A stretch of 64,000 bases of DNA, from assembly GCA_029250945.1 (NCBI GenBank), contig JAQXEG010000030.1, forward strand, positions 1 to 64,000, written 5' to 3'. The stretch is from Yoonia sp. (GTDB lineage: Bacteria > Pseudomonadota > Alphaproteobacteria > Rhodobacterales > Rhodobacteraceae). The position numbers were made by a program, and so were the translations under genes. The notes under the pieces are model-generated. The model did not search any database. It worked only from the letters and a program-made list of their open reading frames with translations, and was not told where the DNA came from. Position 1 is the first letter of the stretch, and each line of letters begins with the position of its first letter. Below, piece after piece: positions 18,036 through 27,489 of the stretch.

Positions 18036-18635
18036 ATGACATATACAATCTTCATCTCGCTCGTGGGATTCGCATTTGCGTCCTCCATCACACCTGGCCC
18101 CAACAACCTGATGCTGATGGCGTCGGGCGCCAACTATGGGCTGCGGCGCACAGTGCCGCATATGCTGGGGATCAGCCTAGGCCACGCGTTCATGGTGTTC
18201 ATGGTCGGAGTTTTACTGCTGCAAATCTTCGAAAGCTATCCGATCCTCAAAACGTTGATGAAAACCGCCAGCGCCGCCTATATGCTTTGGCTGGCATGGA
18301 AAATCGCCAACGCGCTCCCGCCAGAGGCCGCCAAGGTCGAAGGCAAACCCTTTACCTTCCTGCAAGCCGCCGCATTCCAGTGGGTCAATCCAAAGGCGTG
18401 GTTCATGGCCATCACCGCGATCAGCGCCTATGCGCCACAATCGCTGGGCGTGGCTGGCGGTGCCGCGCTCGTCGCAGTGATCTTTGCCTCCGTCAATCTA
18501 CCATCGGTGACCGTTTGGGCATGGCTCGGCGTGCAGGTCCGCCGTTTCCTTGGCACCGCGAACCGCCTGCGCACATTCAACATCACAATGGCTGTCCTGC
18601 TAATCGCATCTCTTTACCCGATGCTAACCCACTGA
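18036..18635 (+). CDS. LysE/RhtB family amino-acid exporter
   Basis: Inner-membrane translocator of 199 residues with about six helices. The family signature ASSITPGPNNLMLMASGANYGLRR lies at about residue 15-38 (GPN motif). GxxxG-like segments and WVNPKAWFMAITAISAY follow at about 115-131. LysE/RhtB proteins export amino acids such as lysine, arginine, threonine or homoserine; the substrate cannot be told from the sequence. The adjacent divergent Lrp/AsnC gene is the probable regulator. Confidence 0.9.
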   Translation: MTYTIFISLVGFAFASSITPGPNNLMLMASGANYGLRRTVPHMLGISLGHAFMVFMVGVLLLQIFESYPILKTLMKTASAAYMLWLAWKIANALPPEAAKVEGKPFTFLQAAAFQWVNPKAWFMAITAISAYAPQSLGVAGGAALVAVIFASVNLPSVTVWAWLGVQVRRFLGTANRLRTFNITMAVLLIASLYPMLTH

Positions 18636-18652
18636 CCGATCTCGCTTTTTGT

Positions 18653-18675
18653 CAAATACTCCCGCCGGAGGCATA
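18653..18675. repeat. Rhodobacterales-type intergenic palindrome
   Basis: CAAATACTCCCGCCGGAGGC contains the imperfect palindrome GCCTCCGGCGGGAG. It lies between the ends of lysE and the uvrD-type gene. I recall this sequence type as frequent behind genes in Rhodobacteraceae; it may act as a weak terminator. Confidence 0.45.
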
Positions 18676-18679
18676 AAAC

Positions 18680-21070
18680 CTAGAACGGCACATCATCCGC
18701 CTGATCGGCCGCCACGATAAAGCGGCCAACGACGTGCTTGGACCCTGCCTTATCAAATTCAATCACCAGCTTATCGCCCTCAATCCCCATCACTTCGCCA
18801 TAGCCGAATTTCTGGTGGAACACGCGGCCCCCTTCGGTAAACGCACTGACGGCTGTGGAATCAATGGTCATATTGCGCGCCTCGGTGGGCTGCGAAATAC
18901 CGCGCGCCTGACTGCGGCTTTGCAGGCGCCGCCAACCGGGTGAATTATAGACATCCGCGCTCGCCGCTTTGTCGTGCAGGTTCGACCCGAACGCTTCTTG
19001 CATCGCGGGGGACGCATTGGCCGACATGCCCGCCGCGCCATACCCACCGCCATAAAGACCCGGCGGCGTCAGCACATCCACATGATTCTCGGGCAATTCA
19101 TCAATGAACCGCGACGGCATGGATGACTGCCATTGCCCGTAAACACGGCGGTTGGCGGCGAATGAAATCGTGCAAATCTGCTCGGCCCGCGTGATGCCGA
19201 CATAGGCCAAGCGGCGTTCTTCCTCGAGGCCCTTAACCCCGCTTTCGTCCATCGACCGCTGCGACGGAAACAATCCGTCCTCCCAACCGGGAAGGAACAC
19301 GGCAGGGAATTCCAGACCCTTGGCGGCGTGCAGCGTCATGATGCTGACCTTCTCGCCCTGCTCTTCGGTCTCATTGTCCATGATCAGGCTGACGTGTTCG
19401 AGGAACCCTTGCAGGTTCTCGAAATTTTCCAACGCCTTGACCAGTTCCTTGAGGTTCTCCAACCGCCCCGGCGCCTCGGGCGTTTTGTCGTTTTGCCAGA
19501 AACCGGTATAACCGCTTTCATCCAAAATCATCTCGGCCAGTTCCATATGCGTGTCAGCCTCTGACAACATCTGGGAATGCCAACGGTCCAGCCCCTGCAC
19601 AAGCTCGCGCAGGGCGCCCCCGCCCTTGCCCTTGATCGCACCACCTTGGACACAGATGCGCGCGCCCTCGATCAGGTTCACGCCGTTTTCGCGTGCCGTG
19701 CGCTGGATCGTCTGAACGGCCTTGTCGCCAAGGCCGCGTTTGGGGGTGTTCACGATCCGCTCGAACGCCAGATCATCGTCTTGGGATACGGCCAGTCGGA
19801 AATAAGCCATGGCATCGCGGATTTCCATGCGTTCATAAAAACGCGGGCCGCCGATCACGCGGTATGGTAGGCCGATGGTCAGAAATCGGTCCTCGAACGC
19901 GCGCATCTGGTGGGATGCACGGACCAAAATCGCCATGCTATCAAGGCCGTATTGCGCCAGACCACGGGTGCCACGTTGCAGCGCCTCAACCTCTTCACCG
20001 ATCCAGCGGGCCTCTTCCTCGCCGTCCCAATGGCCGATCAGCCGGACCTTTTCACCGTCCTCTTCAGCCGTGAACAGCGTCTTGCCCAACCGCCCCTTGT
20101 TGCCCGCAATCACGCCGGATGCGGCCGCAAGAATATGCGGGGTCGAGCGGTAGTTCTGTTCCAATCGGACCACGACAGCGCCCGGAAAGTCCTTTTCAAA
20201 CTTAAGGATATTGCCAACCTCGGCCCCGCGCCAACCATAGATCGACTGGTCGTCATCGCCCACGCAGCAGATATTCTTATGCCCCGCCGCCAGCAAACGG
20301 AGCCACAGGTATTGGGCCACGTTCGTATCCTGATACTCATCGACCATGATGAATTTGAACCAGTTTTGATACTGGCGTAGTACATCATCATGCTTTTGAA
20401 AGATGGTGACAATGTGCAACAGAATGTCGCCGAAATCGACGGCATTCAGATCACGCAAGCGGGCCTGATAGGCGGCATAAAGCTCCACACCCTTGTGATC
20501 AAACGCGCCGCTATCCGCAGCGGGCACATTGTCCGGCGTCAGCGCACGGTTTTTCCACCCGTCAATGATCCCTGACAGCATCCGCGGCGGCCAGCGCTTT
20601 TCGTCAATCTCTGAGGCGATGATCAACTGCTTCATCAGCCGCAACTGATCGTCGGTGTCCAGAATGGTAAAACTGGATTTTAGCCCGACCAGTTCCGCGT
20701 GTTTGCGCAGCAGTTTTGCACAGACCGAGTGGAAGGTGCCAAGCCATGGCATCCCCTCAACCGCTTGACCCATCATCGCACCCACGCGGTTTTTCATTTC
20801 ACGCGCGGCTTTGTTGGTGAATGTGACGGCCAGAATTTCGTGCGGGCGCGCGGTGCCGGTCATCAGCAAATGCCCGATGCGGGTCGTCAGCGCCTTGGTC
20901 TTGCCCGTGCCAGCCCCTGCAAGCATCAACACAGGGCCATGCAATGCCTCGACCGCTTCACGCTGGGCGGGGTTCAGCCCGTCAAGATAGGGCGCCGCCC
21001 GCCCCATCATGGCGCGTTGAGACAGTGGCACAGCCGCCTGCATGGCGTCGTCTTCGCTAAAATCATTCAT
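18680..21070 (-). CDS. uvrD: UvrD/PcrA-type ATP-dependent DNA helicase
   Basis: Superfamily 1 3'-5' helicase for nucleotide excision and mismatch repair and clearing of RecA filaments. The 796 residues begin at ATG 21070 (MNDFSEDDAMQ). Motif Q/Ia LNPAQREAV is at about residue 32, Walker A AGAGTGKTKALTTRIGHL at about 52, Walker B DEYQDTNVAQYLWL at about 245, and GDDDQSIYGWRGAEVGNI at about 275. Further motifs are VRLEQNYRST, TLHAAKGLEFPAVFLPG (about 575) and YVGITRAEQ (about 620). A C-terminal KVGDKVxH-like Tudor segment (FHQKFGYGEVMGIEGDKL) is typical of PcrA/UvrD. An in-frame opening to 21640 only reads antisense sequence of the divergent dehydrogenase gene. Confidence 0.95.
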   Translation of the reverse strand: MNDFSEDDAMQAAVPLSQRAMMGRAAPYLDGLNPAQREAVEALHGPVLMLAGAGTGKTKALTTRIGHLLMTGTARPHEILAVTFTNKAAREMKNRVGAMMGQAVEGMPWLGTFHSVCAKLLRKHAELVGLKSSFTILDTDDQLRLMKQLIIASEIDEKRWPPRMLSGIIDGWKNRALTPDNVPAADSGAFDHKGVELYAAYQARLRDLNAVDFGDILLHIVTIFQKHDDVLRQYQNWFKFIMVDEYQDTNVAQYLWLRLLAAGHKNICCVGDDDQSIYGWRGAEVGNILKFEKDFPGAVVVRLEQNYRSTPHILAAASGVIAGNKGRLGKTLFTAEEDGEKVRLIGHWDGEEEARWIGEEVEALQRGTRGLAQYGLDSMAILVRASHQMRAFEDRFLTIGLPYRVIGGPRFYERMEIRDAMAYFRLAVSQDDDLAFERIVNTPKRGLGDKAVQTIQRTARENGVNLIEGARICVQGGAIKGKGGGALRELVQGLDRWHSQMLSEADTHMELAEMILDESGYTGFWQNDKTPEAPGRLENLKELVKALENFENLQGFLEHVSLIMDNETEEQGEKVSIMTLHAAKGLEFPAVFLPGWEDGLFPSQRSMDESGVKGLEEERRLAYVGITRAEQICTISFAANRRVYGQWQSSMPSRFIDELPENHVDVLTPPGLYGGGYGAAGMSANASPAMQEAFGSNLHDKAASADVYNSPGWRRLQSRSQARGISQPTEARNMTIDSTAVSAFTEGGRVFHQKFGYGEVMGIEGDKLVIEFDKAGSKHVVGRFIVAADQADDVPF

Positions 21071-21178
21071 GCCGCACAGCATAGCGATATCAATCGCGGT
21101 GTAAAACCCTTGTTCACACTCTGTTCCGCCAATCAACCGACTTGCACGCAACACCGCCCCGCGCCTATCAAAGCGGGC

Positions 21179-22318
21179 ATGAGCCTGCACAATAGATACC
21201 CCGCCATCGCTGACCTGAAATCCCGTGCCGCCAAGCGTATTCCGCATTTTGTATGGGAGTATCTGGATAGCGCAACAGGGGTTGAGGCCACGCAAGCCCG
21301 CAATCGCGCGGCCCTTGATCAGGTGTTGTTCAACCCGTCGATTTTGCATGGTGAATTTACGCCAGATCTGTCCACGGCGCTGATGGGGCGCGAATATCCG
21401 CTGCCGATCGGGATCGCGCCCGTGGGTATGTCGGGTTTGATTTGGCCCAACGCCGAACAGCTTTTGGCGCGAACGGCGGCAAGGGCTGGCATTCCTTACA
21501 CAATATCCACGGTCGCCACCCAAACACCCAAGGACGTCGCGACACATATCGGGGATCAGGGCTGGTTCCAGATCTATCCGCCGCGTGATGCGGGGATCAG
21601 GGCCGATATGCTCAAACAGGCGCGGGATGCAGGATTTCATACGCTTGTGATGACGGTTGATGTGCCTGTCGCGTCACGGCGTGAACGCCAGACCCGTGGC
21701 GGACTGCAACAACCACCGCGGCTGACACCGCGCTTGGCCTTGCAGGCGGCGCGTTGCCCCGCGTGGCTGATGGGTATTCGCAAGACGGGGATGCCGCGCA
21801 TGAAGCTGATGGACAGCTACGCCAGCCAGCAAACCGCCCTGCCCTCAACCCAGCATGTCGGATATTTGCTGCGCACCTCGCCCGATTGGGATTATGTCAG
21901 CAAGCTGCGTGATGCATGGGACGGCGATCTGGTGATTAAGGGCGTGAGCCTGCCCGATGACGCGGCCCGCCTGCAAACCCTTGGCGCAGATGCCCTCTGG
22001 GTGTCCAACCATGCTGGCCGTCAATTCGACGGCGGCCCCGCCACGATTAAGACCCTACCGGCCGTGCGCGCCGCCACCTCCCTGCCCTTGATCATGGACA
22101 GCGGGATCGAAGGTGGGCTGGACGTGATCCGCGCGCTGGCCCTTGGGGCCGATTTTGTGATGCTTGGACGCGCGTTCCACTATGGCCTTGGCGCGTTGGG
22201 GGCTGATGGGGCAACCCATGTGATCGACATCCTGCGCGCAGATTTGATCGCCAACATGGGACAGTTAGGGGCGCGCAACCTTGCCGACCTTCCGCAGCGT
22301 CTGCGCCCCACCGCTTAG
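21179..22318 (+). CDS. FMN-dependent alpha-hydroxy-acid dehydrogenase (L-lactate dehydrogenase-like)
   Basis: Flavoenzyme of 379 residues oxidising a 2-hydroxy acid, probably L-lactate, to the keto acid. The ATG at 21179 gives MSLHNRYPAIADLKSRAAKR, the family N-terminus; the long upstream opening is antisense to uvrD. PLPIGIAPVGMSGLIWP lies at about residue 73. The active-site block SNHAGRQFDGGPATI, with catalytic His and Arg, is at about 277. The FMN phosphate region MDSGIEGGLDVIRALALGADFVMLGR is at about 305-330. It is divergent from uvrD with a 108-nt gap and precedes pyc, which could use the pyruvate produced. Confidence 0.9.
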   Translation: MSLHNRYPAIADLKSRAAKRIPHFVWEYLDSATGVEATQARNRAALDQVLFNPSILHGEFTPDLSTALMGREYPLPIGIAPVGMSGLIWPNAEQLLARTAARAGIPYTISTVATQTPKDVATHIGDQGWFQIYPPRDAGIRADMLKQARDAGFHTLVMTVDVPVASRRERQTRGGLQQPPRLTPRLALQAARCPAWLMGIRKTGMPRMKLMDSYASQQTALPSTQHVGYLLRTSPDWDYVSKLRDAWDGDLVIKGVSLPDDAARLQTLGADALWVSNHAGRQFDGGPATIKTLPAVRAATSLPLIMDSGIEGGLDVIRALALGADFVMLGRAFHYGLGALGADGATHVIDILRADLIANMGQLGARNLADLPQRLRPTA

Positions 22319-22349
22319 GTGATTCCCTGACAATTCCGTCCCTGCCGAA

Positions 22350-22395
22350 TGTTAGCGCCAAAGATTTCTGGCCGACCCGACTGTTAGCGATAACA
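22350..22395. promoter_or_regulatory. Two LacI-type operator-like sites upstream of pyc
   Basis: TGTTAGCGATAACA (22382-22395) is a near-perfect palindrome of the TGTTAnCGnTAACA type bound by LacI-family regulators. A half-conserved copy TGTTAGCGCCAAAG starts at 22350, 32 nt earlier, so both lie on one DNA face. A further palindrome CTACGT-GTTT-ACGTAG lies at 22407-22422. No regulator gene is in the window. Confidence 0.5.
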
Positions 22396-22473
22396 AATAC
22401 CCAACACTACGTGTTTACGTAGCCCCATTTTTGTGCAGAAATGCTGCAACTGCAAAATAAGGGACCCTGACCC

Positions 22474-25400
22474 ATGGCCGACTTCCAGAAAATCTTGATC
22501 GCCAACCGCGGCGAAATTGCCATCCGCATCATGCGGGCCTGTAACGAAATGGGCAAAAAGACGGTGGGGGTGTTCGCAGAAGAGGACAAGCTTGGCCTGC
22601 ATCGTTTTAAGGCCGATGAGGCCTACCGCATTGGTGAGGGCATGGGTCCCGTCGCCGCATATCTGTCGATCGACGAGATTATCCGCGTCGCCAAAATGTC
22701 AGGCGCCGACGCGATCCACCCCGGCTATGGCCTGTTGTCCGAGAACCCCGATTTTGTTGATGCCTGCCACGACAATGGCATCACCTTTATCGGCCCCAAG
22801 GCCGCGACAATGCGCAAACTGGGTGACAAGGCATCGGCCCGCCGCGTCGCGATGGAGGCCGACGTGCCCGTGATCCCCGCCACCGAGGTGCTGGGCGACG
22901 ACATGGCCGCGATCAAGAAAGAAGCGGCCGAGGTCGGCTATCCCTTGATGCTCAAGGCGTCATGGGGCGGCGGCGGTCGCGGGATGCGCCCGATCATGTC
23001 TGAAGACGAGCTAGAGGAAAAAGTCCTTGAAGGCCGCCGCGAGGCCGAAGCCGCATTCGGCAACGGTGAGGGTTATCTGGAAAAGATGATCATGAAAGCC
23101 CGCCACGTCGAAGTGCAAATTTTGGGCGACAGCCACGGTGCCATCTACCACCTGTGGGAACGTGACTGTTCGGTCCAGCGCCGCAACCAAAAGGTCGTGG
23201 AACGCGCGCCTGCCCCGTATCTGTCCGCCGCCCAGCGCGAACAGCTGTGCCAATTGGGCAAGAAAATCTGCAAGCATGTGAATTACGAATGTGCGGGCAC
23301 CGTTGAATTCCTGATGGATATGGACAGCGGTAAATTCTACTTCATCGAAGTGAACCCACGCGTCCAAGTCGAACACACCGTGACAGAAGAGGTCACAGGC
23401 ATCGACATCGTGCGCGCCCAAATCCTGATCGCCGAGGGTAAATCACTGGTCGAGGCGACTGGCTGTGCATCGCAATACGACGTGCAACTGGATGGCCACG
23501 CCTTGCAGTGCCGTGTGACGACCGAAGACCCGCAAAACAACTTTATCCCTGACTATGGCCGTATCCAGATGTACCGCAGCGCCACGGGTCCTGGCATCCG
23601 CCTTGATGGCGGCACCGCCTATTCGGGCGCTGTGATCACGCGGTTCTACGATTCATTGCTGACCAAGGTGACAGCCCGCGCACCCACGCCCGAAATGGCG
23701 ATTGCGCGGATGGACCGCGCCCTGCGCGAATTCCGGATCCGTGGCGTATCGACCAACATCGCGTTTGTGGAAAACCTGCTAAAGCATCCCACGTTCCTGA
23801 ACAATGAATACCACACCAAATTTATTGATGAGACGCCCAGCCTGTTTGATTTCAAAAAGCGCCGCGACCGTGCGACGAAAATCCTGACCTATATCGCGGA
23901 TATCACCGTGAACGGGCATCCTGAAACCGCAGGCCGCGCCAAACCCGCCGCCGATATCAAGGCACCGCGCCCACCAGTCAAACCCACCACGGACGTACCA
24001 GACGGCACCCGCACCCTGCTGGATGCCAAGGGACCAGAGGCCGTGGCCGATTGGATGCGGGATCAATCCCAACTGCTTATCACCGACACCACGATGCGCG
24101 ACGGGCACCAGTCCCTGCTCGCCACGCGGATGCGGTCAATCGACATGATCAACGTCGCCCCTGCCTATGCGACCAAGATGAACACTCTGTTTTCCGTGGA
24201 ATGCTGGGGCGGTGCGACATTCGACGTGGCCTACCGGTTCTTGCAGGAATGCCCGTGGCAGCGTCTGCGCGACATTCGTGCGCAGATGCCAAACATCATG
24301 ACCCAGATGCTTTTGCGGGCGTCAAACGGCGTTGGCTACACCAACTACCCCGACAATGTCGTGCGATCGTTTGTGGCCCAAGCAGCTGCATCTGGCGTTG
24401 ACGTGTTTCGCGTATTCGACAGCCTCAACTGGGTGGAAAACATGCGCGTCGCGATGGACGCCGTGGGCACATCGGGCAAGGTGATCGAAGGCACGATTTG
24501 CTACACTGGTGACCTGCTTGACCCCGCACGTGCCAAATACGACCTGAAATATTACGTTGGCATGGCCAAGGAGCTAGAGGCAGCAGGCGCGCATGTGCTT
24601 GGCCTCAAAGACATGGCAGGTCTGCTCAAACCCGCTGCTGGCCGCGCTTTGGTCAAAGCGTTGAAAGAAGAAACATCCCTGCCGATCCATTTCCACACCC
24701 ATGACACATCAGGGGCTGCCATTGCCACCGTGCTGGCGTTGTCTGACGCGGGCGTTGATGTCGTTGATGCGGCGATGGATGCGTTTTCGGGCAACACGAG
24801 CCAACCCACGCTTGGGTCCATCGTTGAGGCGCTCAAAGGCAGCGACCGCGATACTGGGCTGGACGTCACGGCGATCCGAGAAATCAGCAACTATTTCGAA
24901 CAGGTGCGCGGTCACTACGCTGCGTTTGAGTCTGGCCTACAGGCCCCCGCATCCGAGGTTTACCTGCACGAAATGCCTGGCGGTCAGTTCACCAACCTTA
25001 AGGCGCAAGCGCGGTCATTGGGCCTTGAGGAACGCTGGCACGAGGTCGCGCAGACCTATGCCGACGTGAACCAAATGTTCGGTGATATTGTTAAGGTCAC
25101 CCCGTCGTCCAAGGTTGTGGGCGACATGGCCCTGATGATGGTCAGCCAGAACCTAACCCGCGCACAGGTCGAAGACCCCGCCACCGATGTCGTCTTTCCC
25201 GACAGCGTGGTCGAGATGATGGACGGTGCCTTGGGCCAACCGCCCGGTGGCTGGCCCGCCGCGATCCAAGCGAAAATCTTGAAGGGCGAAAAACCCAACA
25301 CGGACCGACCTGGTGCGCACCTCAAACCCGTCGATCTGGACGCGACACGCGTCGATCTGTCGGACCAGCTGGATGGCCGCAATGTCGACGATGAGGATCT

Positions 25401-25917
25401 GAATGGCTACCTGATGTACCCCAAGGTGTTCCTTGATTACATGGGCCGTCACCGGACCTATGGCCCTGTGCGGACCCTGCCGACATCCACTTTCTTTTAC
25501 GGCATGCAGCCGGGCGATGAGATTTCGGCCGAAATCGACCCAGGCAAGACCCTAGAAATCCGTATGCAAGCCGTGTCCGAGGTATCCGAGGACGGCGAGG
25601 TTAAGGTGTTCTTTGAATTGAACGGTCAACCGCGCACGATCCGCGTCATGAACCGCGCCGCCGCATCCGAAAAGGTCAGCCGTCCCAAGGCAGAGGCCGG
25701 AAATGCCAACCACATAGGCGCACCGATGCCCGGTGTTGTGGCAACTGTCGCAGCCCAAACGGGGGTCGAGGTCAAAGAAGGTGACCTGTTGCTGACAATC
25801 GAGGCGATGAAAATGGAAACCGGCATCCACGCGGAACGCGACGCGGTCGTAAAGGCCGTGCATGTGAATGCGGGTGGCCAAATTGACGCCAAGGACCTGC
25901 TGATCGAACTGGAGTAA
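22474..25917 (+). CDS. pyc: Pyruvate carboxylase
   Basis: Biotin-dependent enzyme making oxaloacetate from pyruvate and bicarbonate, an anaplerotic and gluconeogenic step. The single 1147-residue chain has three parts. The biotin carboxylase domain is residue 1-455 (KILIANRGEIAIRI, KASWGGGGRGMRP at about 160, FIEVNPRVQVEHTVTEE at about 290). The carboxyltransferase domain starts with DTTMRDGHQSLLATRMR at about 533 and includes LKDMAGLLKP and HFHTHDTSG. The C-terminal biotinyl domain has the lysine in EAMKMETGI at about 1113. A full-length, intact gene, 4 nt before a MAPEG gene and preceded by operator-like palindromes. Confidence 0.98.
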   Translation: MADFQKILIANRGEIAIRIMRACNEMGKKTVGVFAEEDKLGLHRFKADEAYRIGEGMGPVAAYLSIDEIIRVAKMSGADAIHPGYGLLSENPDFVDACHDNGITFIGPKAATMRKLGDKASARRVAMEADVPVIPATEVLGDDMAAIKKEAAEVGYPLMLKASWGGGGRGMRPIMSEDELEEKVLEGRREAEAAFGNGEGYLEKMIMKARHVEVQILGDSHGAIYHLWERDCSVQRRNQKVVERAPAPYLSAAQREQLCQLGKKICKHVNYECAGTVEFLMDMDSGKFYFIEVNPRVQVEHTVTEEVTGIDIVRAQILIAEGKSLVEATGCASQYDVQLDGHALQCRVTTEDPQNNFIPDYGRIQMYRSATGPGIRLDGGTAYSGAVITRFYDSLLTKVTARAPTPEMAIARMDRALREFRIRGVSTNIAFVENLLKHPTFLNNEYHTKFIDETPSLFDFKKRRDRATKILTYIADITVNGHPETAGRAKPAADIKAPRPPVKPTTDVPDGTRTLLDAKGPEAVADWMRDQSQLLITDTTMRDGHQSLLATRMRSIDMINVAPAYATKMNTLFSVECWGGATFDVAYRFLQECPWQRLRDIRAQMPNIMTQMLLRASNGVGYTNYPDNVVRSFVAQAAASGVDVFRVFDSLNWVENMRVAMDAVGTSGKVIEGTICYTGDLLDPARAKYDLKYYVGMAKELEAAGAHVLGLKDMAGLLKPAAGRALVKALKEETSLPIHFHTHDTSGAAIATVLALSDAGVDVVDAAMDAFSGNTSQPTLGSIVEALKGSDRDTGLDVTAIREISNYFEQVRGHYAAFESGLQAPASEVYLHEMPGGQFTNLKAQARSLGLEERWHEVAQTYADVNQMFGDIVKVTPSSKVVGDMALMMVSQNLTRAQVEDPATDVVFPDSVVEMMDGALGQPPGGWPAAIQAKILKGEKPNTDRPGAHLKPVDLDATRVDLSDQLDGRNVDDEDLNGYLMYPKVFLDYMGRHRTYGPVRTLPTSTFFYGMQPGDEISAEIDPGKTLEIRMQAVSEVSEDGEVKVFFELNGQPRTIRVMNRAAASEKVSRPKAEAGNANHIGAPMPGVVATVAAQTGVEVKEGDLLLTIEAMKMETGIHAERDAVVKAVHVNAGGQIDAKDLLIELE

Positions 25918-25920
25918 CCC

Positions 25921-26304
25921 ATGGTCGCCATCACGTCGTTCTATGCAGGTGTGCTGACGATCCTGTTCATCGGCCTATCGGCGCAGGTGATCCTATACCG
26001 GCGCAAGCATCGCATTGCCTATGGCGATGCGGACACGCCGCGGTTCACGGCAATGGTGCGGGCGCAGGGCAATTTTGCCGAATACGCGCCACTGGGTCTG
26101 ATCCTGCTTGGTCTGGCTGAGCTGAATGGCGCGGGGGCGATCCTGCTGCACATGATCGGGCTGCCGCTTTTGGCGGGGCGCGTTATGCATGGGCTGGGGC
26201 TGGCGTTTGTGCCGCGCCAGATGCGCTGGCGGGTCTGGGGAATGATGGCAACGGCAATTTCGCTTGCGATTGGGGCCTGCGCTGCATTGCTCTTGGCGCT
26301 ATGA
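25921..26304 (+). CDS. MAPEG family membrane protein
   Basis: The 127 residues form four hydrophobic helices with the MAPEG-typical RAQGNFAEYAPLGLILLGLAELNGA (about residue 42-66). The conserved charged ARxNxxE element is seen here as VRAQGNFAEY. Eukaryotic relatives are glutathione transferases and leukotriene enzymes; bacterial members are largely uncharacterised. It starts 4 nt after pyc and overlaps the next gene by 4 nt (ATGA), so it is probably part of the same transcript. Confidence 0.85.
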   Translation: MVAITSFYAGVLTILFIGLSAQVILYRRKHRIAYGDADTPRFTAMVRAQGNFAEYAPLGLILLGLAELNGAGAILLHMIGLPLLAGRVMHGLGLAFVPRQMRWRVWGMMATAISLAIGACAALLLAL

Positions 26305-27119
26305 CCAAAATCATCGTCATAACCGATATCCACATCACCAGCAAAGGTGAGCGGATCATCGGGCTTGATCCGCTGGAAAGGTTCAAAACGGTCCTGCACG
26401 CGGCCCTAGCCGACCATCAAGATGCGGCGATGCTGATCCTGATGGGGGATTTGACCCACCACGGACGCCCCACCCAATATGAATGGCTGTGGAATGCGTT
26501 GGCCGACTGTCCGATCCCCGTGATCCCGATGGTCGGCAATCACGACCGCCGTGATGCGTTCTACGCCAGCCACGCGGACGCCCCCAAGGACGGGGGCGGC
26601 TTCGCGCAACGCAGTATCACACTGCAACAGCACAAGATCATCACATTGGACACGCTTAATGGCCCGCCCTACCCCACAGGGCACCACGGAGGGCAATTAT
26701 GTGCCGCGCGAATGGATTGGCTACGGGCCGAGCTTGAGGGTGCGGAAGGGCGCATCCCGCTTGTCTTTGCCCATCACCCCCCGTTTGACACCGGCATCGT
26801 AGGCATGGATGCGATCAAACTGGCGAATGGGGATCAATTGCTTGATCTGCTGGCACAATATCCAAACACCCACCTGTTTTGCGGCCATATCCACCGGACA
26901 ATATCAGGCAGCCTGCGCGGCGTGCCATGGACCATGTTCAAAAGCCCATGCCACCAAGGCGTATTGGACCTGAACGACCCTGACAGCTCACTTTCATTGG
27001 ATGAGGCGGGCGCATACGGGTTGTTGATCCTGACCGCCGACGGCGTGATCGCCCATTCCCAAGACGTGGGCCAACCCGCGCCAATCCACCGCGATCCGAC
27101 CTCTGGCACGACCGCATGA
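26301..27119 (+). CDS. Metallophosphoesterase, CpdA-like class III phosphodiesterase
   Basis: Calcineurin-like dinuclear metal hydrolase of 272 residues. The metal ligand motifs appear in order: DIHITSKG (D-x-H, about residue 8), GDLTHHG (about 50), GNHDRR (about 82), FAHHPP (about 155) and CGHIHRT (about 195). This pattern matches 3',5'-cAMP phosphodiesterase CpdA and related glycerophosphodiesterases; the exact substrate is not fixed by sequence. It overlaps the MAPEG gene by 4 nt. Confidence 0.88.
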   Translation: MTKIIVITDIHITSKGERIIGLDPLERFKTVLHAALADHQDAAMLILMGDLTHHGRPTQYEWLWNALADCPIPVIPMVGNHDRRDAFYASHADAPKDGGGFAQRSITLQQHKIITLDTLNGPPYPTGHHGGQLCAARMDWLRAELEGAEGRIPLVFAHHPPFDTGIVGMDAIKLANGDQLLDLLAQYPNTHLFCGHIHRTISGSLRGVPWTMFKSPCHQGVLDLNDPDSSLSLDEAGAYGLLILTADGVIAHSQDVGQPAPIHRDPTSGTTA

Positions 27120-27149
27120 AAAAAAATTCACCAATCGTATCTTTTGGCC

Positions 27150-27178
27150 TTGCGGCCCCGCGCAACTCTTTCTAAGTA
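27150..27178 (+). promoter_or_regulatory. Promoter candidate for tRNA-Gly
   Basis: TTGCGG (27150-27155), 17-nt spacer, TAAGTA (27173-27178), ending 17 nt before the mature 5' end of the tRNA. Confidence 0.55.
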
Positions 27179-27195
27179 CGCTCTACCAAACGGAT

Positions 27196-27270
<75 letters not shown>

Positions 27271-27300
27271 ATTGGCCCACTTCACCCAAAGTGGCATACG

Positions 27301-27329
27301 AAAAGGTCGCCTTCGGGCGGCCTTTTCGC
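27301..27329 (+). terminator. Terminator after tRNA-Gly
   Basis: AAAAGGTCGCC (27301-27311), loop TTCG, GGCGGCCTTTT (27316-27326): an 11-bp stem with one G-U pair and a T-run inside the 3' arm. Confidence 0.85.
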
Positions 27330-27489
27330 GTTTCAGGGGCTGGTCAAGCGGCCTACGCCGCAGTCCATAAATCCAGATCATCAGGATTGACGCGCCGGCT
27401 TGTTCACGGCACGACCAAGCGTATTGTTGCACGTACATCGGGGTATGCGTAACCTAGACACGCGAACTGTCTCCAAGGAAAGCCGCAGC

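Noticed and set aside
20699-21178. N-terminal extension of the FMN dehydrogenase
   Set aside because: It is antisense to uvrD; the family start MSLHNRYP at 21179 is used.
18680-21640. 986-codon reading of the UvrD-type gene
   Set aside because: The first 190 codons read antisense through the divergent hydroxyacid dehydrogenase; UvrD homology starts near 21070.
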